DNA from: Cryptomeria japonica
Lineage: Eukaryota; Streptophyta; Pinopsida; Cupressales; Cupressaceae
Direction: 5' to 3'
Assembly (NCBI RefSeq): GCF_030272615.1
Contig: NC_081413.1
Location: forward strand, 608,258,209-608,322,208
Length of the DNA: 64,000 nt
Positions 11,506-24,353 of the stretch are shown here, in pieces. Each line of letters opens with the position of its first letter. The stretch's first letter is position 1. The notes under the pieces were generated by a model. The model worked only from the letters and a program-made list of their open reading frames with translations. It was not told the origin of the DNA and did no database searches. The position numbers were made by a program, and so were the translations under genes.

Positions 11506-14360
11506 CGTATCTTACATTGATGAAAGAATACCATTTTCATTTAAATCAAACTTTTCCACCTTTAACCAGACTGTCGCTGCATTTCAAGACAATGATTGAA
11601 GGAGGAGTTTGAGCAGGGAGCTAGGAGCAAGGAGCAGGACCCACAATGAAATTCATTTGCTTTTATGGAGTTGGGTGTAGCAGAAACCATTATGAAATTA
11701 ACTGACAGAAAGAAACAAATCATACTGAACTGAGCTCGTTCAGTACTGTGAATCTGTTCTTAAATAATGACAGACAGAACCTGTTTTTCTCCTGACTTTT
11801 GAGAAGATTCAGAGGCGTGCTGAGGGTGATTCTCGGTGGGTATTACTATTAATATAGATACAACTAAGACAATTTATTGTCATAGTTGTTCATACCATTC
11901 CATACTTAACCTGCCAGTTGGTTAGAAATGAATGTGAGCTAATGCAAATGTACATGCAAATTATGTGTTGAGATACGTCTGCAAATAACAGATCCCTTGA
12001 CAATAACACCTACAATATCATTAGTGAATGGCAGTCTTATTCAAATGATTTTAGAATTTTCAAAATTCAAATATCTAAATGGACTTGTATGTAGTTGTTA
12101 TGAGTCAATTTAAAGACAAAAGTGTTAATTTATGTGTTAGTGTGTTGTGCAGAAGGATAAACCTTAATTCATTTTGAACCATCAACAAGTTCTCATTCTA
12201 ATCCATGTTGTCACTTAAGAGGTACTGGGGTTCAATGGAATGGCTAGTTTCCTACCCACCCGCTAAGGTTCTCCCACCCACCACTATTGAGCCCCACCCA
12301 ACCCCGTTCTCTTAAGTTCCAACCCCATGCTACTTTAGTTACTCGTAGGGCGTCGACATTATATCAGCAGCTTACATAACATCCTAGATTTCACTACATG
12401 TTTGTGTTTTGTTTTTTATCATTAGTATCACCTTTCAATCAATGACAAGGGTTTGAGTAAAAGAGATTATTCTTTACCTAGTGAGCTCTTGAATGATGTT
12501 TATTGACAACAACCCTTGTAGGTAACATATTCCAAATATGAGGACAAATAGGTTTTAAACATCAATTTTGATGCAAATCATTTCTATGTAGAGGGTTTAG
12601 ATTTGTCAATATAATTTAGAATCGTAGGCACAAAACTAAACCACAATAGAAAAGAAATTTTTGATACAAAGGCATTTACATTACATCTTCTAGGGTTCTA
12701 ACATATCAATAAATCTACTAGTGACACCTACCGCAAGGAATCTTCATTGGCCTTATAGCTAAATTTTGTTGTTTTTAATTTAAATTTAAGCATGTACTTC
12801 AATATCATTATTAGTTCCAATTTTGTTATTTATGGTTGATTAATTAATTGTCTTTGTTGATGGTTTATATACTCTAGACTTATTTTAAAATGTTATTTGT
12901 TTCCCTTTCATTTTGGTGAATTGTAAATTTAATGCTACATCCCCTTAGCCTTGACCTTAATTTTTTTTAATTATTGATTTATTTTTTAGATATCAGGCTT
13001 TATAATTTTCAAAAAATATATATCAATTCCCTTTCACTTGTTTCATCCTTTTTAGGGTTTGTTTAGTGAGTTTTTATAACAAAACCTCATTGTCACCCTA
13101 GTTTCCCTTTGAGAAGTCCTTGTCTTAATCCTAAAATAACTTTGAATTTAGTTGATAGTATTGATAGATACCAATCATATTGAGAAGAATGATCTTGTTC
13201 ATGAGGTGCACTTGGAATAAATAGACAGGAACATGATTTTTCTTTTGTTGCACAATTAATATCTTATTAGATTAACAATTTAGCTAGTATTTCTTCTACA
13301 TATTTTGTTGATTCTCTATCCAATCCATTGATTGATAGTCCCTTTGGTAGACATAATTCAAGACATTAGTATTAAGGTTAGCTTTCTAAATTCAATGTCC
13401 TACCCATCCTTATACCTCAACTATCACTTGTACTTTTGAGGGTTCTCATGTTATCCCCTCTTGTACACGGTACCTAATCATCATGTTTGTTCATGTGTTA
13501 TCATGATTTGTTTTCACCCTACTAATGTCATCCCTTAATTTCATACCATTATTAGCAGGCACATTCACTATTCTAGTTCCATCCCTTCATCTTATCCTAA
13601 AAGTAACATATCTTCATGTTGTACTACTAGTGCCACACTTTCTAGTGTCATATCTCTATCTCCCCTTTCTAACATTCCCATCATTTACTATACTCCTCCT
13701 AGTACCATACCATTACCTCTCAGTCTCTTTCCTCTTTTTAACCCTCCTACTAGTTATTATCTTCACACCACCTCTATCCTTATTGCCACCCTTGATGTAT
13801 TATTGAAAAATATTTATAGAGTAGAGCATAAGATTGATTCCATACCTAGAAGATAAGATGCACATGATTATGTTCTAGTACAACAAACACCTCTTTATTT
13901 AAATATAATGACTTAACCAAATGTTACATTTTGGTTTTGTGGTACTGCACATCGAGATGTATAAGGTATGGTGTGACCAAATATGTATTTACAATATTTC
14001 TAAGTTACTTGTCTAGATTATATGTATGAAGAATTTTGTTGGCCAAATCTCTTCCTTGTATAATAAGGGACTTTGTTACATAATAGTTTTATTCTTTTCC
14101 TTATGGGTGTCAAATGTTCCCTCAAGGATCTATCACTTTTTGTGTCAATCAAAGCTTATTTTAGTCTCTTATTTATGAATATGGGTTTGAAGACTACAAT
14201 TTCATATTAGTAAATTATTATGCACAAGAGCTTAATGAGAGGCTTAATGATTACGTAATCAAATTTTAGTCTTTCTATTCTAAGATGAGGTAACCTTCTT
14301 GATGATGAGCTATAAATTATGTCACCAATTAAATATAGTGTATATTTAAATAAATATTTC
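11506..14360. other. AT-rich intergenic DNA
   Basis: No feature recognised. A C-rich patch at 12250-12310 is the only compositional change. The Leu-rich open frame at 13525-13806 has no family resemblance. Confidence 0.6.
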
Positions 14361-14949
14361 TCCTATGTTGATTATGTCATCATGTGGAAATCCGTGGAAT
14401 GGAAATTGTTGGTTTCCAATTTATTGAAGTATGACTCTTCTCATTTACCTTCTATTCCTTCACATCCCCAAATTTTTTAGAGATGAGAAATAGAATAGTC
14501 CTAGTACCAATCATATGCTTCTGATGTTATTTCTTTTAATCCTCAAAATTTGAGAAAGCTTATAAAATTAACTGAACACTTAAATATTTTACTACAAATT
14601 TCACTTCATGCTAAAATGAGATTATTCCTACTATTTATCCATTCTGGATCAATCTCCTATGTTGATTATATCGTCATGTGGAAATCAGTGAAATGGAAAT
14701 TGTTGGTTTCCAATTTATTGAAATATGACTCTTCTCATGTACCTTCTATTCCTTCACATCCGCAATTTTTTTAGAGATGAGAAATAGAATAGTCCTAGTA
14801 CCAATCATATGCTTTTGATGTTATTTCTTTTAATCCTCAAAATTAGAGAAAGCTTATAAAATTAAGTGAACACTTAAATATTTTACTACAAATTTTGCTT
14901 CATGCTAAAATGAGATTCTTCCTACTATTTATCCATTCTGGATCAATCT
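14361..14949 (+). repeat. Tandem duplication, 294-bp unit, two copies
   Basis: 14361-14654 and 14655-14949 match closely (roughly 95% by eye), both starting TCCTATGTTGATTAT and ending CCATTCTGGATCAATCT. It is much younger than the duplication at 5205-6250. It does not encode a recognisable protein. Confidence 0.88.
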
Positions 14950-15666
14950 AGAGAGATAAATAAGGGATATTATGATAATGCATTTAATAATTATAATAGA
15001 ATCAATGGGCATCATACCTAGCGTTGAATGACATTCAAACACAAGACACAAGGATTAATTGATAATTATATGATATTTATAAGGTTTTAATGTTGGGGCT
15101 AATCTTTTCATGGCTCCTTTTAATTAAAATTTAAAATTTATACAAATATTTTTTTATTATATAGTCAAGAAGGCAATGTGGACTTTAAGTAGGTACATGA
15201 GCATATAAATAGTGATATAGATAGAAATGATATGGGTGATCATCATGTCAGTCTTAATTCACATTCATGTATGGATTTCTTTTGGGCATGGTTTATCCAA
15301 AGATTTTATTTAATGTTGAGGATATCCCTCATAATAACTATTATGACCTATCATGTGTGTGGTTCGATATATGGTTATCTATTTTATCTTATTCCAATTA
15401 ATTATAATAACCAATTTAATACATGAACTACGTTGTTCTTGTATATTAACAACCTTCATTGTGTAGTTTTTAGTTGCGATGTTTTACCATTCTAGGTGTC
15501 TCCAATAGGTGGTTCAAGATTTTCTCCAAAGCTGCAGATTGGCTAAATAAGCATATCAATAAATTTTGTTGCAAGATCATGTCTAGATTTCAAGGTATTA
15601 AAGTTTCTATTTTTTAAAGTTGTGAATGAAATTTTCGCAATCAATTTTGAAGGCCAAGAGTAGGCC
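14950..15666. other. Intergenic, nothing recognised
   Basis: AT-rich DNA leading into the microsatellite. Confidence 0.6.
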
Positions 15667-16430
<764 letters not shown>

Positions 16431-16944
16431 GTCAAATTGATCAAGAACATCAGATGATGTAGGTGGGGAATTAATATGAGGGGTAGGAACAAAAAAAAAG
16501 TCTATGATCCATTAGAACATGCAAGATATATGATATACTCAAACTGTAGTACCCCTACTCATTTGAACTCATTAGACTCATATTTTATTGTTTGTTTTCA
16601 GTGGATACATTATCATGATGTGTTATTCAGATTTTTATGACATTATTTCATGCTTTATCTGGATATGAGATGAGTAATTTATTTACAGTATTTCAGTACT
16701 TGTGATTTATGCCATTTTATGGGTTATTACTATGTACTGACATTTTACTTTATCTATGCAATGTGTAATTATATGTTGTGTCTACGAGTGTATTGGATGC
16801 AAGGGGACGATTTTTCTTCACTTATTTCGGTGAGATAGGGAACGTCACGATTCTCCTTCATCTGTATGTATGTTGTGTTTTCTATATTGTATATATGCAT
16901 GTGAGGTTCGGTGATGCAGGATATTGCAGGTACAAGTATCGAGT
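16431..16944. other. Intergenic flank of the TIR element
   Basis: No gene seen. The last bases contain GGTACAAGTATCG (16929-16941), which resembles GGTACGAGGTATCG just beyond the next element (18043-18056). Confidence 0.5.
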
Positions 16945-18037
16945 GGGTGAGCTCACAAAGCTGGTTCCCACTTTTTCCAACGAAGGAAATTGGCGAAAGT
17001 GGAAAATTTTGTTTACGGGGGGTTCGAGCGAAGTGGGGGTGTTCGAACGGAATACCCTTTGGGGTTCGAGCGAAGACCCCACTTCACTTGAACCCCATCT
17101 TTCGAGCGAAGCACCTTTAATGCCCGTTTATGTCATTTTTCAATTATAGCGAGGGGGTTAGATCGAACCCCCCTTCATTCAAACCCCCCTAAAAAAGGGG
17201 GGTTCGCTCGAACCCCCCTTCGTTCGAACCCCTTTTTTAACACTTCTCTGAAGATTTCTACATTTTTTTGCAAATTTTTTGCCTTGAAGCCTCTGGTTGA
17301 AGGCTCAAATGGAATGATCTTGACAACCCAAAATGTAGTATTATAGTCCTTGAAGCAAGGTTTCCAATGAATATAATTTTATTACATATTGAGTTTATTA
17401 TGAACTTGTTTTTTTAATTTTACCAAATATAGGTTTTTCACCGAACATGAACTTCTCTGTTCAACACATTGGAAAAAATAGGAAACTAATTCAAAAAAAT
17501 TCTGAAAAATATCTAAGCCCTGGGTATTGATGTCTTCTTTCTAACAAAAAAAATAAAATGGAATTTCGATATATATAGAATAAGTTATGTGTTCAAACAT
17601 AAACCTATGTCTGAATTATGACTAGTCGGACTTCAAAACTTAATAAAATGAAAAATATTGAACATGTCACTATCAAACCAACTGCAAGCCCTTGATATTG
17701 ATGTTACAAACCAAAATTCGAAAGAATTGAGTTTTTTTCATTTATAGAAAAAAAGTTATGCGTTTCAGGAGGCACATCACTCTTAAAAAATGTAGTTTGT
17801 TGTAAAAAACTACTTTTCGAGAGAGATGGAAAATTTTTTAAAACATCCTTCAAAAAAATTTGAAAAATATATATATAGAATCTACAGACAAAATTCTACA
17901 AATCACTAATTTACATCATCTTCAAATTCTTAATAGTTTAAAAGTTATAGTTGTCGGAAGTTGAAGATTATTTTAAAATTGTTCATCTCAGTGTCAAAAG
18001 TGGCAAAAAAGTGGGAACCATTATTGTGAGTTCACCC
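16945..18037 (+). mobile_element. Non-autonomous TIR element, copy 1
   Basis: It starts GGGTGAGCTCACAAAGCTGG and ends with the inverted form of GGGTGAACTCACAATAATGG; both ends continue into TTCCCACTTTTT, giving ~32-bp terminal inverted repeats. There is no transposase ORF. The inner ~600 bp (17420-18037) is repeated in reverse at 20443-21050, while the outer ~400 bp is different and contains the TTCGAGCGAA cluster. The target duplication is unclear, so the superfamily is not assigned. Confidence 0.7.
17015..17240. repeat. Cluster of G/C runs joined to TTCGAGCGAA-type words
   Basis: About eight copies, in both orientations, of a run of four to six G or C next to TTCGARCGAA. It includes CCCCCCTAAAAAAGGGGGG at about 17184-17202, a near-perfect hairpin. 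It lies inside TIR element copy 1 and is absent from copy 2. Confidence 0.75.
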
Positions 18038-19389
18038 GGGTAGGTACGAGGTATCGTCTCCACCTGGCTTCACAGGTCTGAGTGTGCCTTATATTTTCCG
18101 ATGGAAGTGGAGGAGATAGTAGTTGACCCTATTTTACTCATTTACACTCGTGTAAGTGTCGTCAGTTGGTCGTCCAGTCAGTTAGTTCGACCTTCGTATT
18201 TTGTCGTTTGATCATTTTATGAGTATTTGCTTGATATTTGTTCAGTTTGTGTGTTTTAGTGGATTTGATTAATTAATTAAGTTTATGGAGTTATCTCATA
18301 GTTGATTTATGTTTGCATTGAGATTATAAATTTAATTAATTAAAAGAAGTTATTAAATTAAGTTGCAAGCTGCATGATATTAGAAATATATTTTATTTAA
18401 ATTTTAGTGGAAAAATAAATTAGATTAATTGCATTTATTGTTTCCTAGAATTTTAAATAAATAAAAGAATAAATAAATAAATAAGGAATAAAAGAATTCA
18501 TTAAAATTATAGCATTGCTTTAATTTCTTTATTTAGAAAACTAATTAGAGTTGCATGAGAAAAGGAAAGAAAGAATAATGATTTTTAATTATTGCATGTT
18601 AACTTATCCTTGATTAGAATATTAGAAAAGAAAATTAAATTGCTTTTATTCTAAATTTAGGTTTTTGGGGGAAAAGATATTCAACCTAGAATTTTAGTTT
18701 AAAAAGAGGAATAGGTCATTATTTTAGGATACACAAGAAACAGGTCAGGAATTTAGGTGAAGAAATTTATTGGAAGCTTGTTGAAAATATTAGGGCTCTT
18801 CTACAGATTTCTTCCAGGAAAGCTACACCAGGTTGGGTGGCTTCTTTTGATTGTTGTTTTTAAGAAAAATTTTGTATTCCTTTCATCTCTTTGAATGATT
18901 TGTGTATTAAGGTGTTTGTCAAATTTGAAATCATGTCTGATTATTTCTTATTTTTGGTTGAAGTCCATTCCTGATGTTAATTTCTAGTTTATGAAAAGAA
19001 ATTATTTCCTGAGTGTTATGGATTAAGTTTTTGAGAAAATTGGGAGAATTATTATGGCAAATATTGCCAAGATTTTTATTATGCATGGAAATTTTAAGAT
19101 TTGGGAGGAATGGAATTTACCAGAGAAATCATCCTCTCTTGTTGATTTTGTTCTGAGATTTGGCTATGGCAGTTTTTGTTTAATAATCGGATCTCTGTGA
19201 AATGGTTTATTTACTTTAGAAAATAAATTAAATTATTAATTAAATTTATTGGGTTATTTAAGTCTTGAAAAAAATAATTTACTTAAATTTTAGAAAAAAA
19301 TATATATATATTAAATAAAATTTTGTGAGAGAATTTCATTGATAGTGGAAATTTATTTTATTGTTGTATTGAGCAAAGGAAATTAATTT

Positions 19390-19392
<3 letters not shown>
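18038..19392. other. AT-rich DNA between the two TIR copies
   Basis: Long A/T-rich stretches with AATTAATTAA words. No gene or clear repeat boundary recognised. Confidence 0.5.
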
Positions 19393-19471
<79 letters not shown>

Positions 19472-19595
19472 AAAAAAAAACTAACCCTCAGTAGCACTAC
19501 CAATGGTAGTATGGCTACCGTGCAGTAGCCTGCGGCAACACTTGCTACCGGCGGTAGCATGTGCTACCTAGGACAGCACGTACTACTGTACGTAG

Positions 19596-19640
<45 letters not shown>
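19393..19640. repeat. (AT)n and (GT)n microsatellites around a GCTAC hairpin cluster
   Basis: An AT run (19393-19469) and a GT run (about 19599-19640) flank 19495-19598, which contains successive small hairpins: ACTACC-AAT-GGTAGT, GCTAC-CGTGCA-GTAGC and GCTACC-GGC-GGTAGC. Another GCTACC...GGTAGC hairpin sits at 21584-21601. Confidence 0.85.
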
Positions 19641-19642
<2 letters not shown>

Positions 19643-19814
19643 TCATAGTCATATATAAATTTATTTTATTATGGGTATTAAGTTATTTAATATTATTTTA
19701 TTTCTGTGGGAATTAATTCTGAGTTGATAGATATATATTCTGTAATATAATTTTAAGTGAATTATTTATAGGTATTGAATATAATTTTAATTTATAGCTA
19801 TAATTATATTTTAT

Positions 19815-20442
19815 TGTAATAACCCACCATAATTGTTACAACAAAAATTGAGTATTCTTTTTTTTTTGTTTAATGTAATCATTATGTTTTATTCAATTGC
19901 ATACTCTGGGCATCCATCCATTTAGGATTAGGCATTCATCCATCCGGGATGAGCATCTAACCATACGGGTTAGGCAATTGTCCATACGGGACATAAGATT
20001 CCATCTATCCAATACGAGATAGGCATCTACCCATACGGGGTAAGCATCTACCCATACGGGCTAGGCATCTATCCAAACGGGATAGGCATCTACCCATACG
20101 AGGTGGGCATCTATCCAAACGGGATAGGAGATGCTCTGGCCAAAGACTTAGACTCATCGGGACCATTCGGGTCCTGAGCCACTCACTAAGTACTACACTC
20201 TTCTAACAAAAGTGCACCGAGGTCGTCGTCCTTAGGAGTAATTAAAATAATACAAGCTGGAATTCCGCCTCGGAATTTGGCTTAAAGCCTCGGGAAGTCA
20301 AGCGAATCCATAAGGGATTCCTTCCGAGTATGCATTGAATTTCTTTTTCAATTTAATTATCTTATCTTTCAGTTAGGATTCTTACTCAACCAAGCCTAGA
20401 CCCCACCCACGAATGTCTGAGTACGAGGGACAACTCCGTCCC
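19815..20442 (+). other. Possible LTR start with minisatellite
   Basis: TGTAATAACCCACC at 19815 resembles the start of plant Gypsy LTRs. What follows is the minisatellite at 19899-20125 and GC-richer sequence up to TIR copy 2. No matching second LTR, PBS or PPT was found, so this is a guess from the terminus only. Confidence 0.3.
19899..20125 (+). repeat. 21-bp minisatellite, consensus GGCATCTACCCATACGGG
   Basis: Nine to ten units. The last four (about 20041-20124) are regular 21-mers such as TAGGCATCTATCCAAACGGGA; earlier ones vary in length. Many units contain the near-palindrome CCCATACGGG. Confidence 0.85.
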
Positions 20443-21436
20443 AGGTGAACTCACAATACTGGTTCCCACTTTTTGACCAACTTTGACACTTATATGAATA
20501 TTTTGAAAAAAATCTTCACTTTCCGACACCTATAACTTTTAAACCGTTAAGAATTTGAAGATGATATAAACTAGTGATTTTTAACATCTTGTTTGTAGAT
20601 TCTAAATATATTTTTTTCAAATTTGTTTGAATAAAATTTTATTGATTTTTCCATCTCCCTCAAAAAGTAATTTTTTACTGCAAACAACATTTTTTAAGAG
20701 TGATGTGTATCCCGAAATGCATAATTTTTTTCTATAAATGATAAAAACTTAATTCTTTTGAATTTTGGTTTGTAACATCAATACCCAGGGCATGCAGTTG
20801 GTTTGATAGTGATATGTTGAATATTTTTCATTTTATTAAGTTTTGAAGTTTGACTAATTATAATTCAGATATAGGTGTACGTTTGAACACATAACTTGTT
20901 CTATATATATCAAAATTCAATTTTCTTTTTTTTTGTTAGAAAGAAAACATCAATACCTAGTGCATAGATATTTTTCAGAATTTTTTTGAATTAGTTTACT
21001 ATTTCTCCCAATGCATTGAACAAAGAAGTTCATGTTCGGTGAAAAACCTACATTCATAATAAATAAAATAAAAATATATTGATGAAATTAAATATATTAA
21101 AAGTTATACTATTTGGAAAGCTTATAATAAGGACTAAATACTTAAAAAAAATAAAAAATTAAATGAATTAATTTGACCCCCCAAAAGCTAATGTAAAATT
21201 GGTTTTTTGTCTGCATTTGATAGATGCAAAGGAGACTCCATTGCAAGTATTATTTAGAAGTAGAGAGGTTCTATCCAAGAAATTTTGATCTAAGAGCCTT
21301 TGATTTAACTCTCTTCATTTAATTACTTTAAATGGGACCTCTTAAAGCTTAAATCATTATATTTTTTAAAAAATGTACGATTTTAGCAAAAATCAGGGCG
21401 TACCAAAAAGTGGGAACCAGCTTTGTGAGTTCACCC
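20443..21436 (-). mobile_element. Non-autonomous TIR element, copy 2 (inverted)
   Basis: It begins AGGTGAACTCACAATACTGG and ends with the inverted form of GGGTGAACTCACAAAGCTGG, so its two distinguishable ends match those of copy 1 in opposite orientation. The half next to 20443 matches copy 1 over ~600 bp; the half next to 21436 does not. TCCC occurs on both sides (20439-20442 and 21437-21440), a possible but weak target duplication. No ORF. Confidence 0.7.
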
Positions 21437-22639
21437 TCCCAAGACTGCCAACATACCCGCTTCGGCACAGGATCAAGGCGTAAAGTATGTAGTTCTATTT
21501 TCTATTCTATGGTTTGATATAAACTGATTTGTGGGTACGCAACCCTTTCTAGGGTCAATGTCGCAGACAGTTTCTCTGCGGTTGCTACCCACGATGGTAG
21601 CGCTTAAGCGAAGGCTCAAGATGGCCTATTGCTTGTGGCCTAAAATAACTAGATCCTAATTCTCATCATGAGTGTCACCCTTGACCAAATTGCAAATCAC
21701 CAATATCCCTTCAAGATAAAAAAAGAAATCAATTTCATGAGAGCATTTAACTTGACCATCCCTAAAAGGGGTTTACTATGGTTTATCTCAACGGATGTGA
21801 AAATCATTTAAAAGTTATCTTATTAAATTATCGATCCAAGGGGGATTACCCGCCCCTTGGATTTTAACTTCCAAGTGTCCCTTATTACTCCCCGACAATT
21901 TATACGGACGATACCACAGACGTCGTTAATGAAACTTTATTAGGCATTAAGTGCAATAGTTCAACACGACGGCATTACCCGTAAGCGTGACCCAGAGGCA
22001 CCGTATATACCGAACGCTGCTAGTTTTGGTTTTCCAACTTCCTTTGTTTAGTTTCTAAACTAAGAGCTTATGAAACATCATGCTTGAAATATAATTATGA
22101 AATGGATGTACATAATTTAAACTTTAAATACTATTTGAAAAAAAGAAATATCATTATTCTACAATTAAACGAATTAATACATGTATTGGCATGGTAATGA
22201 TAATTGTGAACTTGCGTGTAATTGCATGAAGATAAAGAATGCAAAATAATTTAAATGCAATGCAAAAGTAACGTCATTTACATACAAAATGCAAAAATGC
22301 TTTCTCCTATCACGAGACTAATTAATTATAGAGTTACTAATTCCACATGAGTGATTAGCTTATACTTTTTGAAATTTTGGGTCAAATTGAAATAATAAGA
22401 CTTATTTGTTTTTAAGTAAATCAAAATCATTGATCAAATAATCCAATAATTCCCTAAAGGAATTGAAACAATAATTTGATTTCCATCTTTTGCTAATTTT
22501 TAAAAAAATAAATTTAACTAAACAATTATATAAAATAAAAATAAAAAAACTTAAATTTAATTTAAACTATATATATAAAAAAGATAACTTAAATTTTATT
22601 TAAAACGATTAATTATTAACATGGCGAATTGTTTAATGT
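21437..22639. other. Intergenic, one hairpin
   Basis: GCTACC...GGTAGC hairpin at 21584-21601. No gene seen; the rest is a mix of moderately GC-rich (21430-22020) and AT-rich sequence, probably decayed LTR-element DNA. Confidence 0.4.
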
Positions 22640-22830
22640 AGTAATTAGGGGGGCTGGGGACCACGGGTCCCATCATCCCCTATTGTCCTGCATGCGCAGG
22701 CCCGTAGGGAATGAGGGGGTCGCGTGGTCCCCTCCACTCCCCTGCGGCCACTTACGGTGACCGCAGGGTAGTGGGGGGTACCATTAACCCTGCGGTTTTC
22801 AAAACCGCCACCCTGCGTACATCACGTTTT
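22640..22830. repeat. GC-rich palindrome island
   Basis: Several hairpins lie close together. A ~24-bp stem (22728-22751 against 22757-22780, about four mismatches) has the loop TTACG, and GCGGTTTTCAAAACCGC (22792-22808) is a perfect palindrome. GGGACCACGGGTCCC and CCTGCATGCGCAGG lie to the left. The island stands out sharply from AT-rich flanks. Confidence 0.75.
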
Positions 22831-22911
22831 CGAAAATCGTGCAAACATAAATGCAGTATGCTATAATGATAATGTGGCGTTAGTATTAATATGTTAACAT
22901 TGGAATAATCA

Positions 22912-22914
<3 letters not shown>

Positions 22915-22971
<57 letters not shown>
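22915..22971. repeat. (TG)n microsatellite
   Basis: Uninterrupted TG dinucleotides. Confidence 0.97.
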
Positions 22972-22974
<3 letters not shown>

Positions 22975-24353
22975 AAAATTCTAATTTACAGTTTAATTTA
23001 AATAGGTACAGAAAGTAGATTTTGATAAAAAGGATAAAAATACTAAGGTAAACAATAAGGACTCATTCACAGGGTGAATAATCCAAAAAGTTATTCACAC
23101 AGATAAACAATCCAGGAAGATGAAAGATAGATGATTATGCTGGGAAGTGTAATCTCATAAAATCTACAGAGATAAACTTATATGTTGTTTCCCCACAGAG
23201 ATTCATTCTCAGAGATAGACAATCCAGATACAATATTCGTTTCCAACCATGAAGATAGATGAAATATGCTGGTAAATGCAAGCTCATAGAGTGTTTTTTT
23301 AATCTGATTTTCAATCTAAAACTTACAGAGATATACTTATATGTTGTTTCCCCACAGAGATTTATTCACAGAAATACAAAGAATAATCATACAGATTTAA
23401 ATATTACAGGGAGAATAGTCGCAGTAAAATCTCAAACCAGACACAAAGGAAATAATCACAGCGAAATCTCTTTAAAGGATGAGATTCAGATAAACAATAA
23501 CCAGAGAGATGATTCTAGAGAAAGGAAATAAAGATGGTTCTGATTTAGTTCTTCAACAAGAATCAATCTAAAACTTAATAAGAGATTTTAAACAAATTCC
23601 TATCAAGAATTTGAAATATATGGATCTAAGTTAAAAAAATTTGAAACTAATGGATCTAAATGAACAAATGAAACTAATTCTTATCAACAAAATTTGAAAC
23701 AAATGATTTCTAATTTCTTAACAAATTAATCTACTTCCTATCAAAAATTTGAAACTAATGGATCTAATTAATCTAATCTGATTTGCAGCAAAGATGAGAT
23801 GCATGAAAAATTAAATGGGAAGAACCTGGATGCTTGAAAATGGTGTAGAATCCCCTATGAATCTCCCTTGATCCTTCAACTTGAAAGAAGTCCTCCAAAG
23901 CAAAAATCTTAGCTGAAAAATGAAATATGACTACAAAAGAAGAATTTACTTGAAGAAAATCTTTATGGAATTACCAACCCCTTTTTTTGAAAACTTGTAC
24001 ATCTTTTATAAGAAAAATCTCCAAATTCCACTACCTAATTTTTTTAATTGAAAAATAGAGATTCTCTCCCAATTTGGCCTTCATGCAAATTGATTAGACT
24101 TAGTGGGAGGAGTTACATGCAAGGTGGTGGAGAAGCCTCTAGAAGCTTCTTATTCTTCCTACAACATGTGCCATTATTTGGGTGAGGAAATTTAAATAAA
24201 CAATTAAGAAAAAAAAAAGTATATTTTCCATGTGTGTGTGTGATTTATTATTTTTATTCCTTTATAATATTCATTCAATAGTTTAGCCAAAAGAAATATA
24301 ATAGAGTTTGTATTTTAATCCAAAGGTGATAAAGGAGGGTTGTGACATTTATG
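22972..24353 (-). other. LTR-like sequence (minus), with an internal direct duplication
   Basis: On the minus strand TGTCACAACCCTCC at 24353 looks like an LTR start and CTTATAAAAG (complement near 24003-24012) like a TATA box about 340 bp in. The other LTR end and a primer-binding site were not found. A diverged direct duplication at about 23117-23228 and 23249-23382 shares a block ending TTGTTTCCCCACAGAGAT. Confidence 0.35.

Noticed and set aside
13525-13806. Leu/Phe-rich 93-codon ORF resembling a membrane protein
   Set aside because: Composition follows T-rich DNA; no start context, neighbours or family similarity.
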